A stretch of DNA of 64,000 nt from Candidatus Melainabacteria bacterium (GCA_017307165.1 JAFKGK010000004.1:124001-188000), one strand, 5' to 3'; shown: positions 7,437 to 18,488, numbered from the stretch's first letter. Numbers and translations: made by a program. The notes: generated by a model from the letters alone, not told the origin.

Positions 7437-10400
7437 ACGCTCGAGATCTCGCTTATATTGCATGAGCTGCTCGGTGTGATGTCCTTGCGAACGCACCTGG
7501 ATCGATTGCTCATCGACGCGATCGATCTTGTAATCGACAATATGCCACTGACCGTGCTCGTCCAAAAAGATCAAGTCGGGGCGGCGCTCTCTATTGCCGC
7601 TGGGCGTGGCGCCAAAAATGATATATGGCTGTTCGTGCCAGATTTGGCTGGCATTTTGCAGCATACCGTGCAGGGGTGAGGTATCAAAGATCTCCAGCAA
7701 CCGCAATCCTTCGGTAGTGAGGTGCTCGAGCCTCACAGGATGGCTCATCTGATAGAGCTGGTGTCGGGCACCACCACTGATACCGCCGGATAATAGCGCA
7801 CTGGCAATATCTTCGACATACGCCTTGTCTGGAGGTAAATCATAATCGAGGTTTTCCATCAAGGCATGAAAAAATGTCCCGATCAGAGTCGCATCCAGCC
7901 TGGCAAACTCTGCCTGGGCTTGATCTGGTGCAGGAGTGACGCGTATCGACATGGTATCGCGCTCGCTCAGACTGTCCAGGACTGGTTCAAAATCGAGCGG
8001 CTCGATCAAGGAAAGATCGATCTCGCTATCCTCGGATTTTTGTATGCGCAGATCGCTACTGCCAGGCATTGGCCGGATATCACTATCTAGAGCTAGACCG
8101 CTTGCTGTTTTGAGCGTAAAGGATACCTTGCTGGAGGCCGGGACAAAGATCGACTCACCAGGAGCAGGCAATTGCATCTCTGCGTGATTGAGCCCCAAAA
8201 GTCGCGAAATCTGCTCTCGATAGGATGATTTGACGACCCTGCCCTTGGCGCCCTGAGTAAAAAAGACGGCCAGTCTATCTCTGGCCCTTGTCATAGCCAC
8301 ATAGAGCAAACGCTTGCGTTCTTCGGCCGCCATTTCTTTTTCTAGATAATTGACCGCTCTATACCAACCTGGATGATCCTCATCGCTAGACTTGCCACCG
8401 GTCGCACCGGATGTTCGATGCGTATCAAAGGCGATCCCTATCTGCGGATGCGACAAAAGCCGGCTACGGATTGGAGGCGGCGCATTATTGAGGCAAGGCA
8501 GGATGACCTGAGCAAATTCGAGGCCCTTGCTCGCATGAATGGTCATGATCTTGACGGCATCAGTGGCATCGAGAGGCGCCTGCGATTCTTTCATCTTGTA
8601 CTCGCGCATGCGGCTCAAACGACGGGCAAAATCGCCGCAAGACAAATTTTCATTTTGATTGGCCAGATGCACGAGCTTCATGACGTTGGCCGACCTTTGC
8701 CGGCCGTCTGGAGCAGCAAGTATGGCAATCTGATAGCCGGTCAAATCGATCACTTTTTGCATTAGATCGCCAAGAGATAATAGATTGGCATCGGCGATCA
8801 AAACCTTGAGCAAGCGAATGGCAGGGTTGAGCAAAAAATGGAAAGCATTTTGCTCCCCCGTCGCCTCGAGGCAGGTCTGCCAGAGGCTGAGCATGCCCTG
8901 CTTAAGGGACAGGCTCTGCAAAGCATCATCAGTGATGGCAAAAAATGGTGAGCGCAATACACCAAAGAGACTGTGATCGTCATGCGGGTTTTCGAGGACT
9001 TTGAGTAAGCACTCAAAATCCAGTATCTCCTGCCTGGACAAAAATCCGGTGCCGCCAAATGTCACATAAGGCACGCCGGATGCGGCAAAGACCTTTTCAA
9101 AGGCGGCAAAGTCCTTATTGGCTGCCACCAGTATTGCTACGTCGCCATAGGAAATCGGTCGCTCCTTACCATTTTTTTCTTGTATCGTCGCACCATTAGC
9201 AACCATTTCCTGGATGTAGCGAGTGACATGCCTTGCCTCGTATTCTTTGAGCGAGCGCGGCTCCTCAGGCTCGATGACAGCGGTATCGATCCACTCAAAG
9301 TGCACATTGCTGTCAGATGTATCAGCCATGGCCTCCTTGGCGGCCTCTAGCGGCTCGAACGCCGCCACATACGGCACCACTTGCGGATTGCCATTGAGCA
9401 TGGAGGCAAATAGCGCATTGACAAAGGACACCACTTGCGGATGACTGCGAAAACTACGCGTCAACTTTGTCGTCACATAGTCTCCGGCCAAACCAGCGTC
9501 CTTGCGGATAAACATCTCGCGCCACTTGTTAAAAGTAGAGACGTCCGCGCCCTGAAAGCGATATATAGACTGCTTGTCGTCACCGATGAGAAAGACACGC
9601 GTATTTGGCCCTGCCAGTTTGGAAAGTAGCCTAGCTTGCAGATCATTTGTATCCTGAAACTCATCGATCAGCAGCGCCCTGAGACGCTCATGATAGTTGC
9701 GTCTCACGCTGGAGGCAAAGTCGGCGCCATCATCCTCGCCCAGTGCTTTGAGAGCCAGCTCGATTAGATCGTTATAGTCGAGATAGGCCTGATCGAGCTT
9801 GGCTTTTTGGTGCAAGGCATAGACCTGTCTAAAAAACTGGATATAAGCGAGCACCATGTAAAAGCCTTGCTCATCAAGAGCATTGAGTCCTTGCGGGATT
9901 TTGTCGACGCGCTCTTTGACCAGGTCTCTCAGATCTCTCAAGATATCCTTGACCACTTTTACCTCAGGAGCATTTCCTCCTGATTTGAGATTGATAGCCA
10001 ATATGGGAGTCAAAAGAGAAAAATAGTCAAGATCATCGCGAGCAGCAGAGGCAGTGCCACCTGATATGATGGCATCGCAAGCGGCCAGAGCATCCTGAAT
10101 CATCGGATAGATCTTGTTTTTTTGATCGCAAAAATCCGCTCCACGCAATTGTCTGGCCAGATCGATAAAATGCTCATCACAAGCGAGGACCTGGACCGCG
10201 CGCCTTTTGATGGTGGCTATGGTATCGAGGGCGATGCGCTCTAGCGAGGCAATCACCTGCTTGCCTTCGTACGACACCGGCAAGTCAGGGTCGAGACCAA
10301 GCATGCGCAGGGACTCGCGAAACTGCATCGACGACTTGATCAAACCAGTGAGGGTGCCAATAATGTCTTCTATAGCATAGCCTTCGAGCAACTGTATCTG

Positions 10401-10895
10401 ACAGCGTTCTTCTGGGGAGATCGAGTCTTGTGGTTTAAATGAAGCCTCAATGACATCCTGAATGGCCTTGGTAATACATACCTCGATCAACTCGTTTTGT
10501 ATGAGTTCGTCGATGACCTCAAACTGTGGATCGACGCCGCATTCGGCAGGATGATTGCGGACGATCGACTCGCAGAGCGAATGGATGGTGCCGATCTTGG
10601 CACCATCTACTTCGTTGAGGCAGGTAAGCCACTTTTGCTGGCGTCCCTGCTCGATCTCGACTGGGTCTGTGGAGAGCGCAAGAAATTTTGCCTTGAGACG
10701 AGAGCGCATCTCGCTTGCGGCCTTACGTGTATAAGTGACGGCGATGATACTATTGAGCCCCGCCTCATCATTTCGTTTGAGGATCTCTACATATCTTTCG
10801 ATCAGTACATGGGTCTTGCCTGATCCTGCACCAGCTGCTACCAGCACGTTATGATCGACTGTATCGACAGCGAGTTGTTGCTGAGCGGTCAGCAT
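7344..10895 (-). CDS. addA: ATP-dependent helicase/nuclease subunit A (AddA)
   Basis: 1183 residues, a UvrD-like superfamily 1 helicase fused to a PD-(D/E)xK nuclease. Walker A is AAGAGSGKTH (20-29); further motifs are VTYTRKAASEMRSR (Ia), LIDEFQDTN (II), GDDKQSIYRFQGAD (III), MTIHASKGLEF (V) and LLYVAMTRARDRL (VI). The C-terminal nuclease shows RRPDLIF and IVDYKID. With AddB it processes double-strand breaks for RecA loading; recA is nearby at 15.2 kb. The start at 10895 is chosen because its A is shared with the stop of addB (TGATG), giving translational coupling; a longer frame to 10958 would lie inside addB. Confidence 0.93.
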   Translation of the reverse strand: MLTAQQQLAVDTVDHNVLVAAGAGSGKTHVLIERYVEILKRNDEAGLNSIIAVTYTRKAASEMRSRLKAKFLALSTDPVEIEQGRQQKWLTCLNEVDGAKIGTIHSLCESIVRNHPAECGVDPQFEVIDELIQNELIEVCITKAIQDVIEASFKPQDSISPEERCQIQLLEGYAIEDIIGTLTGLIKSSMQFRESLRMLGLDPDLPVSYEGKQVIASLERIALDTIATIKRRAVQVLACDEHFIDLARQLRGADFCDQKNKIYPMIQDALAACDAIISGGTASAARDDLDYFSLLTPILAINLKSGGNAPEVKVVKDILRDLRDLVKERVDKIPQGLNALDEQGFYMVLAYIQFFRQVYALHQKAKLDQAYLDYNDLIELALKALGEDDGADFASSVRRNYHERLRALLIDEFQDTNDLQARLLSKLAGPNTRVFLIGDDKQSIYRFQGADVSTFNKWREMFIRKDAGLAGDYVTTKLTRSFRSHPQVVSFVNALFASMLNGNPQVVPYVAAFEPLEAAKEAMADTSDSNVHFEWIDTAVIEPEEPRSLKEYEARHVTRYIQEMVANGATIQEKNGKERPISYGDVAILVAANKDFAAFEKVFAASGVPYVTFGGTGFLSRQEILDFECLLKVLENPHDDHSLFGVLRSPFFAITDDALQSLSLKQGMLSLWQTCLEATGEQNAFHFLLNPAIRLLKVLIADANLLSLGDLMQKVIDLTGYQIAILAAPDGRQRSANVMKLVHLANQNENLSCGDFARRLSRMREYKMKESQAPLDATDAVKIMTIHASKGLEFAQVILPCLNNAPPPIRSRLLSHPQIGIAFDTHRTSGATGGKSSDEDHPGWYRAVNYLEKEMAAEERKRLLYVAMTRARDRLAVFFTQGAKGRVVKSSYREQISRLLGLNHAEMQLPAPGESIFVPASSKVSFTLKTASGLALDSDIRPMPGSSDLRIQKSEDSEIDLSLIEPLDFEPVLDSLSERDTMSIRVTPAPDQAQAEFARLDATLIGTFFHALMENLDYDLPPDKAYVEDIASALLSGGISGGARHQLYQMSHPVRLEHLTTEGLRLLEIFDTSPLHGMLQNASQIWHEQPYIIFGATPSGNRERRPDLIFLDEHGQWHIVDYKIDRVDEQSIQVRSQGHHTEQLMQYKRDLERLSGLRFVVELYFAQIGRLYAVGDDLASDLV

Positions 10896-13800
10896 CAGTC
10901 CTCTCCTTGCGGCTGGCGCGCAAACTCGGTTATGCGACAGATAGAACGATGATCGCAATTAGTGCAATCTTCGTCTTTAAATGGATTGAGGCTAAAATCA
11001 CCGGCTGCGATACCATCGACAATAGAGACGATTTTTTGCTCGACCGCCGGCAACAATTGATCATCTTCGTCAAAATCGACACGCCCACTGATACCGCCGC
11101 TCGATATGCTCAAGTATTGTCCTTTGATCGGCGCTACTCCTGGCATGCCGCCACGGACTGCAAGCGCATAGACCGCCAATTGCATGTTGCGGCCATCTAT
11201 TGCATCCTGAGGCTTGATCGATGACGAACCAGTCTTGTAGTCGATCAAGCGAGCCCTGGTACCGTCGCTTGACAGATCGAGGCGGTCGATCTTGCCTCGC
11301 AGTCTAAACTCGCCGTGGCTGGCCCGTGATATGACTGCCGGCAAACAAAGCTCATGCGAGTCGATATCTGCTTCCATCCCAAAAGGAGACTCAAAATAAG
11401 TCGGCACAAAATCACCATTGAGTCGATTTTTTTCGGCGAGTATGAAGCCACGCAACCTGAAGACGATTTCGTTTTTTTCAAAAACAAAAAATTTGCTCGG
11501 ACTAAATGCCGGCTCTCTGGAAAGCCAGTCAAAGCCAGCCTCGACAGCGCGATCGAGGCGCTCAAATATCTCGGACTCTTGCAGGTCCGGCAAATGCAAT
11601 GATGCTTTGCGCAAATCATAATAAAACAATTCGAGTATCTTGTGATTGACATTGCCCTTCAGTCTGGAGTCCAGCCCCTGCTCTGGCTCCTTGACGAGCT
11701 GGTAGCCCAGCTCATGACTGACCCAATATCTAAAAGGACATTTGCCGTAATCATTGAGCCTGGATACGCTAAAGCTAGATTTTTGCCTTATGGCCAACAG
11801 ACCAAGAGCAACCATCTCACGCAAATTGCCGTTGTATTGATTTAGTGCACCGGATTCGGTGCGAGAGCGTACCAGTGAAATAGCGCCACCGTATCTCGAC
11901 CTGAACGACTCCAACAAATCGCTTGCTGATTGTGGCTCGGCTTTGAGCCAGAGATAGGCAGCACCCAGGTCCTGGGTAGAAAGCGGCAGCCTGGCAGCCT
12001 CTGAAGCTGCAAATAAATGTCCAAATCTGGTCTGCCGGATAGCAGGTATGGCATCTACGAAGAACGAGGGCATCAATTCTTCGCCACCATGCTCAAAGTC
12101 CGGGCGCGAGAGGATCAATTGCTCTCTGGCCCTTTCGATGAGCGAGCTAAAAAGAGATAGCTCAAAGGACTCATGCTGCCTGGGATTTTCGATATCAATG
12201 CCATACTGGCACCATTGCCGTACCTCATCACGACTCAAAAATCCGGATCGCTCGCCCCTTTTGGGAAACTCGCCTTCAATCAGGCCGGCAATATAGATCT
12301 TTTTGAATGGCCTATTGTCCACAAGGTCGGCCGAACAAACAGTGATGGCGTCTTGGTAGATGTTTTTACGTCTAAAATTGGTATTGTCCAGAGCCAGAGA
12401 CAGGTTATACAAAAATTGATCATACGAAAGTCTGCTAGGACCGTAATGCCTGGTCATCAATGTTTCTTCGATCACCAGATTGGACAATACAGTCTTAAAC
12501 GCCCTGAGTGCTTCGTGCTCTTCCCAATTGATTGCTGGATCAGAGTATTCCTGGTCGCTCGGCAAGCGCAGATAGCGAGCCAGCAGGTTTTCGATCTCAT
12601 GCACAAAGTCGGTTACGCTGCCTGCTTGCTTGCAAGCAGCAAAAGACTGGATGAGACCAAGAGCAGGATTGCTATTACCTTTTAACGGCAGTTTGTGCCA
12701 GTCGGCCGCACCCTGTACACAATTGAATTTGAGTGATGTCCTGTCGAGCTCGACTAGAGTTTGAGAGTCAAAATCAGCATTAAAGAAAGGAGAATTGAGG
12801 ACGAGCAATACGTCTTTGCGTTTAAAGTCGCATTGGCTCTGAGGCAATGACACCAGCCGACGGACAAATTTGATCAAGGGCATGGTATTGAGTTCGATGG
12901 CTTCATCGATAAAATACGGCACCTTGGCCTTTTCGAATGCAGCTTTGACTGCAGCACGATATGGCTGCAGCGAGCGCACGACGACCTTTATCTCATCGGC
13001 TGCCAGATCATCAAGACGATCGCGCTTGACTCTCCGCACCACCTCATCCATTTCACTAAAACGATCGAGAGTCTTAAATCCAATTGTCGGTGGCTTGATC
13101 TCTGTCGACCTTTCGATGCTGCGCTCCATCAATCTATTGCCAAAGACAGCGTGCAAATCGTTGACGCTCTTTTGTTTCCATTGGTATTCGGGCAGGGGTG
13201 CATAGTCAAAACAAATGGACATATGCTCGCATTGTCCTGAGAGTGACTCGAGCACCTGTATCTGCAGGCGATTAAACCTATCGAAACCATCCACGGCCAA
13301 TATGCCAAGACCGAGTATATTGGCCCCTTTGCCTGCAAAATATTCCCGAGCCTTATACGCCAACTTGCGCTCATCGTAAAGGTCGGCGGCTTCGAGCTCT
13401 TGCCAATAGGCCTCGTAAACGCGCGCAATCTCGACGTGTCGAGACTCGGTGGCCGCCTGAGCGGAGAGGGTTGCAAGAGCATCCCGAGGAGACAATCCAG
13501 CTCTCTCTAATTCATCGATCAACTCGAGGATGCCACGGTGCGTGCCGGCCATGTGATAGATCCCAGCCAAACTGTTGAGTTTGCCTTCGCCTACCAATCT
13601 CACCATGGCCTTTGTCAAAAAGACCGGGCGCAAGCCCTCGGGCACGAGCTTAAAAGGTACTCCGGCTTTACGCAAGGCAAAGTGGCACAAATCATAAAAT
13701 GGCATGATCTTGATGCCAAACAGCCCAGGCACCTTGCCGGCAGCGTGCGAGATCTGTGACAACCTCGACTCCAAGAGCTTTTTGTAGCGGCTCGAAGGGA

Positions 13801-13927
13801 CGACGATGATGACCGGCTTTTGCCTGAGGGGGCTCATACCGGCATAAGCAGCCAGATCCGCTAAAAGACTCGTGGTCTTGCCGGCTCTATAGGGCCCACT
13901 TATAAGTTCTATCGAACTCTTCATCAT
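10895..13927 (-). CDS. addB: ATP-dependent nuclease subunit B (AddB)
   Basis: About 1010 residues. An N-terminal P-loop [13 protein letters not shown] is retained, as in AddB. A helicase-like middle region includes [19 protein letters not shown]. The C-terminal PD-(D/E)xK nuclease has GKIDRL and LIDYKTG. Cysteines in CPFRYWV and [15 protein letters not shown] fit the AddB iron-sulfur staple. It is the first gene of addB-addA. The start is uncertain: ATG 13927 and ATG 13924 are adjacent, and an in-frame TTG at 13945 is possible; none has a strong ribosome site. A tRNA-Arg gene lies 55 bases upstream on the same strand. Confidence 0.9.
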   Translation of the reverse strand: MMKSSIELISGPYRAGKTTSLLADLAAYAGMSPLRQKPVIIVVPSSRYKKLLESRLSQISHAAGKVPGLFGIKIMPFYDLCHFALRKAGVPFKLVPEGLRPVFLTKAMVRLVGEGKLNSLAGIYHMAGTHRGILELIDELERAGLSPRDALATLSAQAATESRHVEIARVYEAYWQELEAADLYDERKLAYKAREYFAGKGANILGLGILAVDGFDRFNRLQIQVLESLSGQCEHMSICFDYAPLPEYQWKQKSVNDLHAVFGNRLMERSIERSTEIKPPTIGFKTLDRFSEMDEVVRRVKRDRLDDLAADEIKVVVRSLQPYRAAVKAAFEKAKVPYFIDEAIELNTMPLIKFVRRLVSLPQSQCDFKRKDVLLVLNSPFFNADFDSQTLVELDRTSLKFNCVQGAADWHKLPLKGNSNPALGLIQSFAACKQAGSVTDFVHEIENLLARYLRLPSDQEYSDPAINWEEHEALRAFKTVLSNLVIEETLMTRHYGPSRLSYDQFLYNLSLALDNTNFRRKNIYQDAITVCSADLVDNRPFKKIYIAGLIEGEFPKRGERSGFLSRDEVRQWCQYGIDIENPRQHESFELSLFSSLIERAREQLILSRPDFEHGGEELMPSFFVDAIPAIRQTRFGHLFAASEAARLPLSTQDLGAAYLWLKAEPQSASDLLESFRSRYGGAISLVRSRTESGALNQYNGNLREMVALGLLAIRQKSSFSVSRLNDYGKCPFRYWVSHELGYQLVKEPEQGLDSRLKGNVNHKILELFYYDLRKASLHLPDLQESEIFERLDRAVEAGFDWLSREPAFSPSKFFVFEKNEIVFRLRGFILAEKNRLNGDFVPTYFESPFGMEADIDSHELCLPAVISRASHGEFRLRGKIDRLDLSSDGTRARLIDYKTGSSSIKPQDAIDGRNMQLAVYALAVRGGMPGVAPIKGQYLSISSGGISGRVDFDEDDQLLPAVEQKIVSIVDGIAAGDFSLNPFKDEDCTNCDHRSICRITEFARQPQGED

Positions 13928-13981
13928 GTCCCGATATAAGTACAAAAGAGTACAAAATTCTTGATCTGTATTTTATAAATC

Positions 13982-14057
<76 letters not shown>

Positions 14058-14066
14058 CGACACGAG

Positions 14067-14100
14067 ATACTAATACTAGATCTCGAGCAGACTTATTATA
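14067..14100 (-). promoter_or_regulatory. Promoter elements of tRNA-Arg
   Basis: A consensus -10 TATAAT reads on the minus strand at 14100-14095, about 40 bases before the tRNA, without a clear -35. Nearer the tRNA, CTAGTATTAGTAT (14079-14067) contains two TAGTAT boxes that could serve as an alternative -10 starting close to the tRNA 5' end. The same 13 bases recur upstream of mglA. Confidence 0.5.
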
Positions 14101-14111
14101 CTCGATGGCCC

Positions 14112-14804
14112 TCAGGGCATCCTGACCATTTCTTCGAGCGCTCGGATATCGTGGATAGTAACGCGCTTGCTCTCCACATCTATCCAATTGCTCTCTCTAA
14201 ACTTGTTGATTACCTGTGTCACAGTGACTCGGGATGAACCGACCATATCGGCAATGTCTTGATGAGTCAAGGGAAACTCGACCTTGACCCCGTTAGGAGT
14301 GACACGTCCATGAGTCTCGGCAAGATTGAGGAGGAGGCGGGCGACCCGGCTGGGCACCTGCCTAAAGACGAGGTCCTCGATGCGGGCATTGGCTTGCTTT
14401 AGACGAGCACCGATGACCGAGATAAATCTCAAGCCAAATTCGGGGTTTTCGCGGACAAAATTGAGAAAGGCTTCGCGGCCGATCTGATAGATCCTCGAAT
14501 CCTCGAGGGTCTCGGCATAATTGTCATGTTCTCCGGCCTCCCAGGCAGCCTCGCCGATCATATCTCCAGGCCCTAAAAGAGCAAGTATGACGGTCTTGCC
14601 TTCTGGAGATAGACGAGTGACTCTGACACGACCCTTCTCGATGAAATAGATGGCATCCGACGGGGTGCCGGGAGAAAAAAGGATATGGTGGCGGGGTAGT
14701 TCTAATTCTTCGAGGATGCCCAAAAGACGGCCTAGCTCGACAGGATTGAAAGACTCGAAGATCTCGCTCTGACGCAAGCTGAAAAGCCGCGGTATTGCTT
14801 TCAT
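14112..14804 (-). CDS. Crp/Fnr-family transcriptional regulator
   Basis: 230 residues from ATG 14804, with a G-rich ribosome site 7 bases upstream; the longer frame to 14858 reads through the leader. The N-terminal cyclic-nucleotide-binding fold shows HHILFSPGTPSDAIYFIEKGRVRVTRLSPEGKTVILALLGPGDMIGE. The C-terminal winged helix has LTHQDIADMVGSSRVTVTQVINKFRE. No cysteine cluster for an Fnr iron-sulfur centre is visible. Effector and regulon are unknown. It is transcribed toward tRNA-Arg and addB. Confidence 0.92.
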   Translation of the reverse strand: MKAIPRLFSLRQSEIFESFNPVELGRLLGILEELELPRHHILFSPGTPSDAIYFIEKGRVRVTRLSPEGKTVILALLGPGDMIGEAAWEAGEHDNYAETLEDSRIYQIGREAFLNFVRENPEFGLRFISVIGARLKQANARIEDLVFRQVPSRVARLLLNLAETHGRVTPNGVKVEFPLTHQDIADMVGSSRVTVTQVINKFRESNWIDVESKRVTIHDIRALEEMVRMP

Positions 14805-14836
14805 ATAGGCCCCCGATAAATAAATACAGGATCTGG

Positions 14837-14863
14837 CCCGGTTCTGAGATTGAACCAACCGGG
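14837..14863 (-). promoter_or_regulatory. Inverted repeat in the Crp/Fnr gene leader
   Basis: CCCGGTT (14837-14843) and AACCGGG (14857-14863) are perfect 7-base complements separated by 13 bases, 33 to 59 bases upstream of the regulator's start codon. It could be an operator, possibly autoregulatory, or an RNA hairpin in the 5' leader. No T-run follows, so it is not a terminator. Confidence 0.4.
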
Positions 14864-15060
14864 AGAAAGAAACGTTATCTGTATTACCCTTCGATCAAAA
14901 AATTGTTGGGTAACAACTTTCTTATACCCCTGCCACCTTTATTTATATCGACCCATTTAGATACGCCCAAAGAGATACAAGATACACAGCATCGCATATA
15001 CCCCAGTATCCATGCGGGTTTTGACTGATACTTTTAATAGGAGGACAGCAGCAAAACGGC

Positions 15061-15066
15061 TATAAT
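15061..15066 (+). promoter_or_regulatory. Candidate recA -10 box
   Basis: TATAAT lies 114 bases upstream of the recA start. No good -35 is found at 16-18 bases; TTGACT at 15021 is too far away. A transcript would have a leader of about 105 bases. Confidence 0.4.
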
Positions 15067-15179
15067 CTGCCTTGTAATACAAAACGAAGTGAGCAAATAG
15101 ATCAATTGCCCGACTGTTCTCACTTTCGGCGCCGAGCAAAAATCTTGGCCAATCGCATATCCATTTGAGGAGTATTAAT

Positions 15180-16283
15180 ATGGCGACAGTCACGAAAGAG
15201 AAAGCAAACGTGGACAAACAAGAAAAATCGACCGAAAAAGCGTCGGGCAAGCACGCTGACAAAGCCGATAAATCGGGTGCAGCAGCTCCCAGCGAGCGAC
15301 TCAAAGCCCTCGGCATGGCACTCGATGCCATCAAAAAACAATATGGCGATGGCTCCATCATGAAGCTCGGCGAGTCCAAGCATTCACAAATAGAGGTAGT
15401 GCCCACCGGAGCTCTTTCTCTGGACGTTGCCCTGGGCGTCGGCGGACTGCCCCGTGGCCGTATCATCGAAGTCTACGGTCCTGAGTCGAGCGGCAAGACC
15501 ACTCTTGCTCAGCACGTAGCCGCAGAAGTACAAAAAATGGGCGGTATAGCTGCCATAGTAGACGCTGAGCACGCGATGGACCCCGAGTACGCTCGTGCCC
15601 TGGGCGTCAATGTAGACGAATTGCTCATATCTCAGCCGGACACCGGCGAGCAAGCCCTCGAGATCACCGAGCAACTGGTCAGATCAGGTGCCGTCGATGT
15701 CGTCATCGTCGACTCAGTAGCCGCTCTCGTCCCCAAAGCCGAAATAGAAGGCGAAATGGGCGATAGCCTTCCCGGCCTGCAGGCTCGCCTCATGAGTCAG
15801 GCTCTGCGCAAACTGACCGGTATTGTGGCCAAGACTCACACCATGGTCATTTTTATCAACCAACTCCGTCAAAAGATCGGTGTCATGTACGGCAATCCCG
15901 AGACTACGACCGGTGGTAATGCACTCAAGTTCTATGCTTCGATCAGACTCGATATCCGCAAGATCGAGACCCTCAAAAAAGACGGTGTCGAGATCGGCAA
16001 TCGCGTCAAGGTCAAAGTAGTCAAAAACAAAGTAGCGCCTCCCTTCCGCATTGCTGAGTTTGACATCATCTACGGACGTGGCATCAATTCGGCAGGCTGC
16101 CTGCTAGACATTGCGGCCGAGATGGACATCGTCAAAAAATCAGGCACCTGGTTTAGCTACAAAGAAGAGCGCATCGGTCAAGGCCGCGACCAAGCACGCA
16201 ACTACCTCGAGTCTCATCCTGAGATGCTCAAAGAGATAGAGTCTCGTGTCAAAGCCCAGTTGAGCGGCAAAGCCGAAGCCTAA
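15180..16283 (+). CDS. recA: Recombinase RecA
   Basis: 367 residues; catalyses strand exchange and LexA coprotease activation. Walker [10 protein letters not shown] lies at 100-108; [18 protein letters not shown] (Walker B, MAW start), [28 protein letters not shown] (L2) and [21 protein letters not shown] are all present. ATG 15180 is chosen over 15165 because GAGGAG sits 7 bases before it. The roughly 36 residues before the core are Lys/Ala/Asp-rich and longer than in E. coli RecA. lnt follows 7 bases after the stop, and addAB lies just upstream on the other strand. Confidence 0.98.
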   Translation: MATVTKEKANVDKQEKSTEKASGKHADKADKSGAAAPSERLKALGMALDAIKKQYGDGSIMKLGESKHSQIEVVPTGALSLDVALGVGGLPRGRIIEVYGPESSGKTTLAQHVAAEVQKMGGIAAIVDAEHAMDPEYARALGVNVDELLISQPDTGEQALEITEQLVRSGAVDVVIVDSVAALVPKAEIEGEMGDSLPGLQARLMSQALRKLTGIVAKTHTMVIFINQLRQKIGVMYGNPETTTGGNALKFYASIRLDIRKIETLKKDGVEIGNRVKVKVVKNKVAPPFRIAEFDIIYGRGINSAGCLLDIAAEMDIVKKSGTWFSYKEERIGQGRDQARNYLESHPEMLKEIESRVKAQLSGKAEA

Positions 16284-16290
16284 CCCTCTG

Positions 16291-17871
16291 ATGGCCAGCA
16301 AGCCCAAGGCTCAAACATCCAAACAAGTCGCCCCGTGGCCAAGGCTACGGGGCGACCTGTTGATGCTCCTATCTCTTCTAGGTGCTGGAGCTACTCTTGG
16401 CCTGGCAGCTCCAGGATTTGAACAGTGGTATCTAGCCTGGTTCGGCCTGATACCACTCTTCTTGACCATCTATGCTCAGACCGGCGCACTCAAACGATTT
16501 GCCATGGGCCTGGTCTTTGGCCTTGGATACAATCTGATCTATCTTTCCTGGTATCTCAATCTTTTACCCTTAGATTGGTTGGGATTTACAGGCATCTCAG
16601 GATTCGCCTTAGCAGGCACGGCCTGGATTGTAGTGTCCATGCATCAAGCTCTCCTCTATGGTTTATTTGCCTGGCTCTCTGGATCGATCCTGCAAAAAAG
16701 AGCATGGCCCGCGATCTTGCTCGTGCCTACTTTATTTGTACTGATCATAAATCGCCTGGGCAACTGGCCAGACTTGATGGGTGTCCCCTGGAGCATGCTC
16801 GAATACACTCAATACAAACAGACCTCCATCATCCAGTCGGCATCAGTGATTGGTGGCATCGGTCTCGAGTGGCTCATAGTGGCAGTCAACACGACTCTTG
16901 CCTGCCTGATCGCGACGTTTTTAAAACAGATAAAGTGCAAACCGCTCATGGCTCGCTCTCGCGAACTAGCCTATTATCAGGGACTAGCCATGATTCTCGT
17001 ATATAGTGCCTGCATCATTGTCGGCTTGCTGCAGCAAGAGTCTTTTAAAACCGCTCCAGGTGATAACAATCTCAATTTACGGCCGGTCACTATCGTGCAG
17101 GGCGACATCAATATCGACATGCAAAAGAGCAAACGCAAATACGAGATAACCGACCTCACCGACATCTACTATGGCCTGCTCAAAAATACCCGCGACAGCC
17201 TGGTGATACTGACCGAATCCGCCTTGCCCATTTATTTGAACGAAAGCCCCAACACTAGAGCATGGCTCCAAAAAACCGCTCGTGACAAGCATATCGACAT
17301 CATCACTGGAGCCATGGACAAAGACAATATCGAGCGTCCTATGAATGGAGCCTTTGCCACTACATCTAGTGGCACAATGATTTCCACCGTCTATCACAAA
17401 CAATTTCTCGTGCCCTTTGGTGAATACACACCCTGGCTGATCAATTATATGCCTCAATGGCTCAAGCAATTGACCAATACGCCTGCCGGTGGCGGCTTTG
17501 CCCCAGGACGGGAGGCAATCAGTTTTGCATTGAACGGCCAAAAAGTATCGCCACTCATTTGTTTCGAGTCGATCAGTCCCGAGCTGGTGGCAAGGTCGGT
17601 ACGTGAGGGAGGGCAGCTACTGGTCAACATCTCAGACTTGGCCTGGTTTCATCAAAGCAATTGCGGCAAGCAGATGATGGCCTTTGGTGTCCTACGAGCA
17701 GTCGAAAACAGACGATATTTTGTATTTGCAGCTAATTCTGGCCCCAGTGCCATAATTTCGCAGTCAGGAAAGATTGTGAAGCAGGTTGGTCAAGATGCAG
17801 GTCAATGTGTACTTTCTGGAGAGGTCGGCTATGATCACCGCCTTTCGCCTTTTACTTTGTGGTACAGATAA
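16291..17871 (+). CDS. lnt: Apolipoprotein N-acyltransferase
   Basis: 526 residues. Several N-terminal membrane helices precede an extracytoplasmic carbon-nitrogen hydrolase domain. The catalytic triad is visible as Glu in ILTESALPIY, Lys in YHKQFLVPFGEYTPW and Cys in PLICFESISPE; NISDLAWF and LRAVENRRYFVFAANSGPSAII are typical Lnt blocks. It adds the third acyl chain to lipoproteins in the inner membrane, implying a Gram-negative-type envelope, and works downstream of LspA (57.4 kb). It is likely in one operon with recA (7-base gap) and the following SRPBCC gene. Confidence 0.93.
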   Translation: MASKPKAQTSKQVAPWPRLRGDLLMLLSLLGAGATLGLAAPGFEQWYLAWFGLIPLFLTIYAQTGALKRFAMGLVFGLGYNLIYLSWYLNLLPLDWLGFTGISGFALAGTAWIVVSMHQALLYGLFAWLSGSILQKRAWPAILLVPTLFVLIINRLGNWPDLMGVPWSMLEYTQYKQTSIIQSASVIGGIGLEWLIVAVNTTLACLIATFLKQIKCKPLMARSRELAYYQGLAMILVYSACIIVGLLQQESFKTAPGDNNLNLRPVTIVQGDINIDMQKSKRKYEITDLTDIYYGLLKNTRDSLVILTESALPIYLNESPNTRAWLQKTARDKHIDIITGAMDKDNIERPMNGAFATTSSGTMISTVYHKQFLVPFGEYTPWLINYMPQWLKQLTNTPAGGGFAPGREAISFALNGQKVSPLICFESISPELVARSVREGGQLLVNISDLAWFHQSNCGKQMMAFGVLRAVENRRYFVFAANSGPSAIISQSGKIVKQVGQDAGQCVLSGEVGYDHRLSPFTLWYR

Positions 17872-17875
17872 TCAT

Positions 17876-18484
17876 ATGCAGTTGATGTCGACATCCAAAT
17901 TGATCGCTTTGTTAGCCACGATCCCATGCTCGTTCGCGATACTGGCCGTAGACTGCGCAAAAGCCGGACCTAGCAATCAGCCAGAGGTGCAAGCGCCACC
18001 AAAGGTAAAATTGTCCCGCTCTGTTTTCGAGACGACGATAAAGGCTCCCAGAGAGTATGTCTGGGCGACGCTGACTGATTTTCCGCGCTATCCGGACATT
18101 TTTCCCAGGATGAAAAGCTGCCAGGTGCTCAAGCGCGAAGGTGGATTGGTCTACTTAGAAACCCACCTCAAGCAGCAGATGTTTGTAAAGCAGGAGATCC
18201 AGCACACCGTCAACGATCTCTCGGGCAAGCCCGATGTGCTCAAATGGAAAATGCTGGATGGCAATTTTAAAACTGTCATAGGCGAATGGAAGATCCAGGC
18301 CGATCCGCAAAAGACCGATAGCTGCAAGGTCTCATACACTCTCGAAGTTGATCCAGGACCTGTGATACCAAAGCCCATGGCATCTATGGCGCTCAAGATC
18401 ATCCAAAAAGAGATCGTCGCCAATGTCAAACAAGTAGTAGAAAATCAATTTGAAAAGGTAGCAGCAAAGTCTACTAGCCTTTAA
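17876..18484 (+). CDS. Secreted SRPBCC/START-like protein
   Basis: 202 residues from ATG 17876, four bases after the lnt stop; ATG 17885 is an alternative, and longer frames lie inside lnt. A signal-like hydrophobic segment (LIALLATIPCSFAILAV) precedes a domain with TIKAPREYVWATLTDFPRYPDIFPRMKSCQVL, the opening of polyketide-cyclase/START-like (SRPBCC) folds. Strands with WKMLDGNFKTVIGEWKI and a long final helix complete it. Such folds bind hydrophobic ligands such as lipids; the ligand here is unknown. The cysteine in the hydrophobic segment does not form a clear lipobox. Confidence 0.75.
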   Translation: MQLMSTSKLIALLATIPCSFAILAVDCAKAGPSNQPEVQAPPKVKLSRSVFETTIKAPREYVWATLTDFPRYPDIFPRMKSCQVLKREGGLVYLETHLKQQMFVKQEIQHTVNDLSGKPDVLKWKMLDGNFKTVIGEWKIQADPQKTDSCKVSYTLEVDPGPVIPKPMASMALKIIQKEIVANVKQVVENQFEKVAAKSTSL

Positions 18485-18488
18485 TTGG

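Larger units (their letters stand above)
14805..15179. other. Intergenic region between divergent crp-type gene and recA
   Basis: 375 bases without a gene, holding divergent control signals. It contains the inverted repeat at 14837-14863, a shorter one TTGTT-GGGT-AACAA near 14904-14917, and a consensus TATAAT for the plus strand at 15061. I found neither a GAAC-N4-GTTC nor a cyanobacterial GTAC-type LexA box by eye. Confidence 0.6.
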
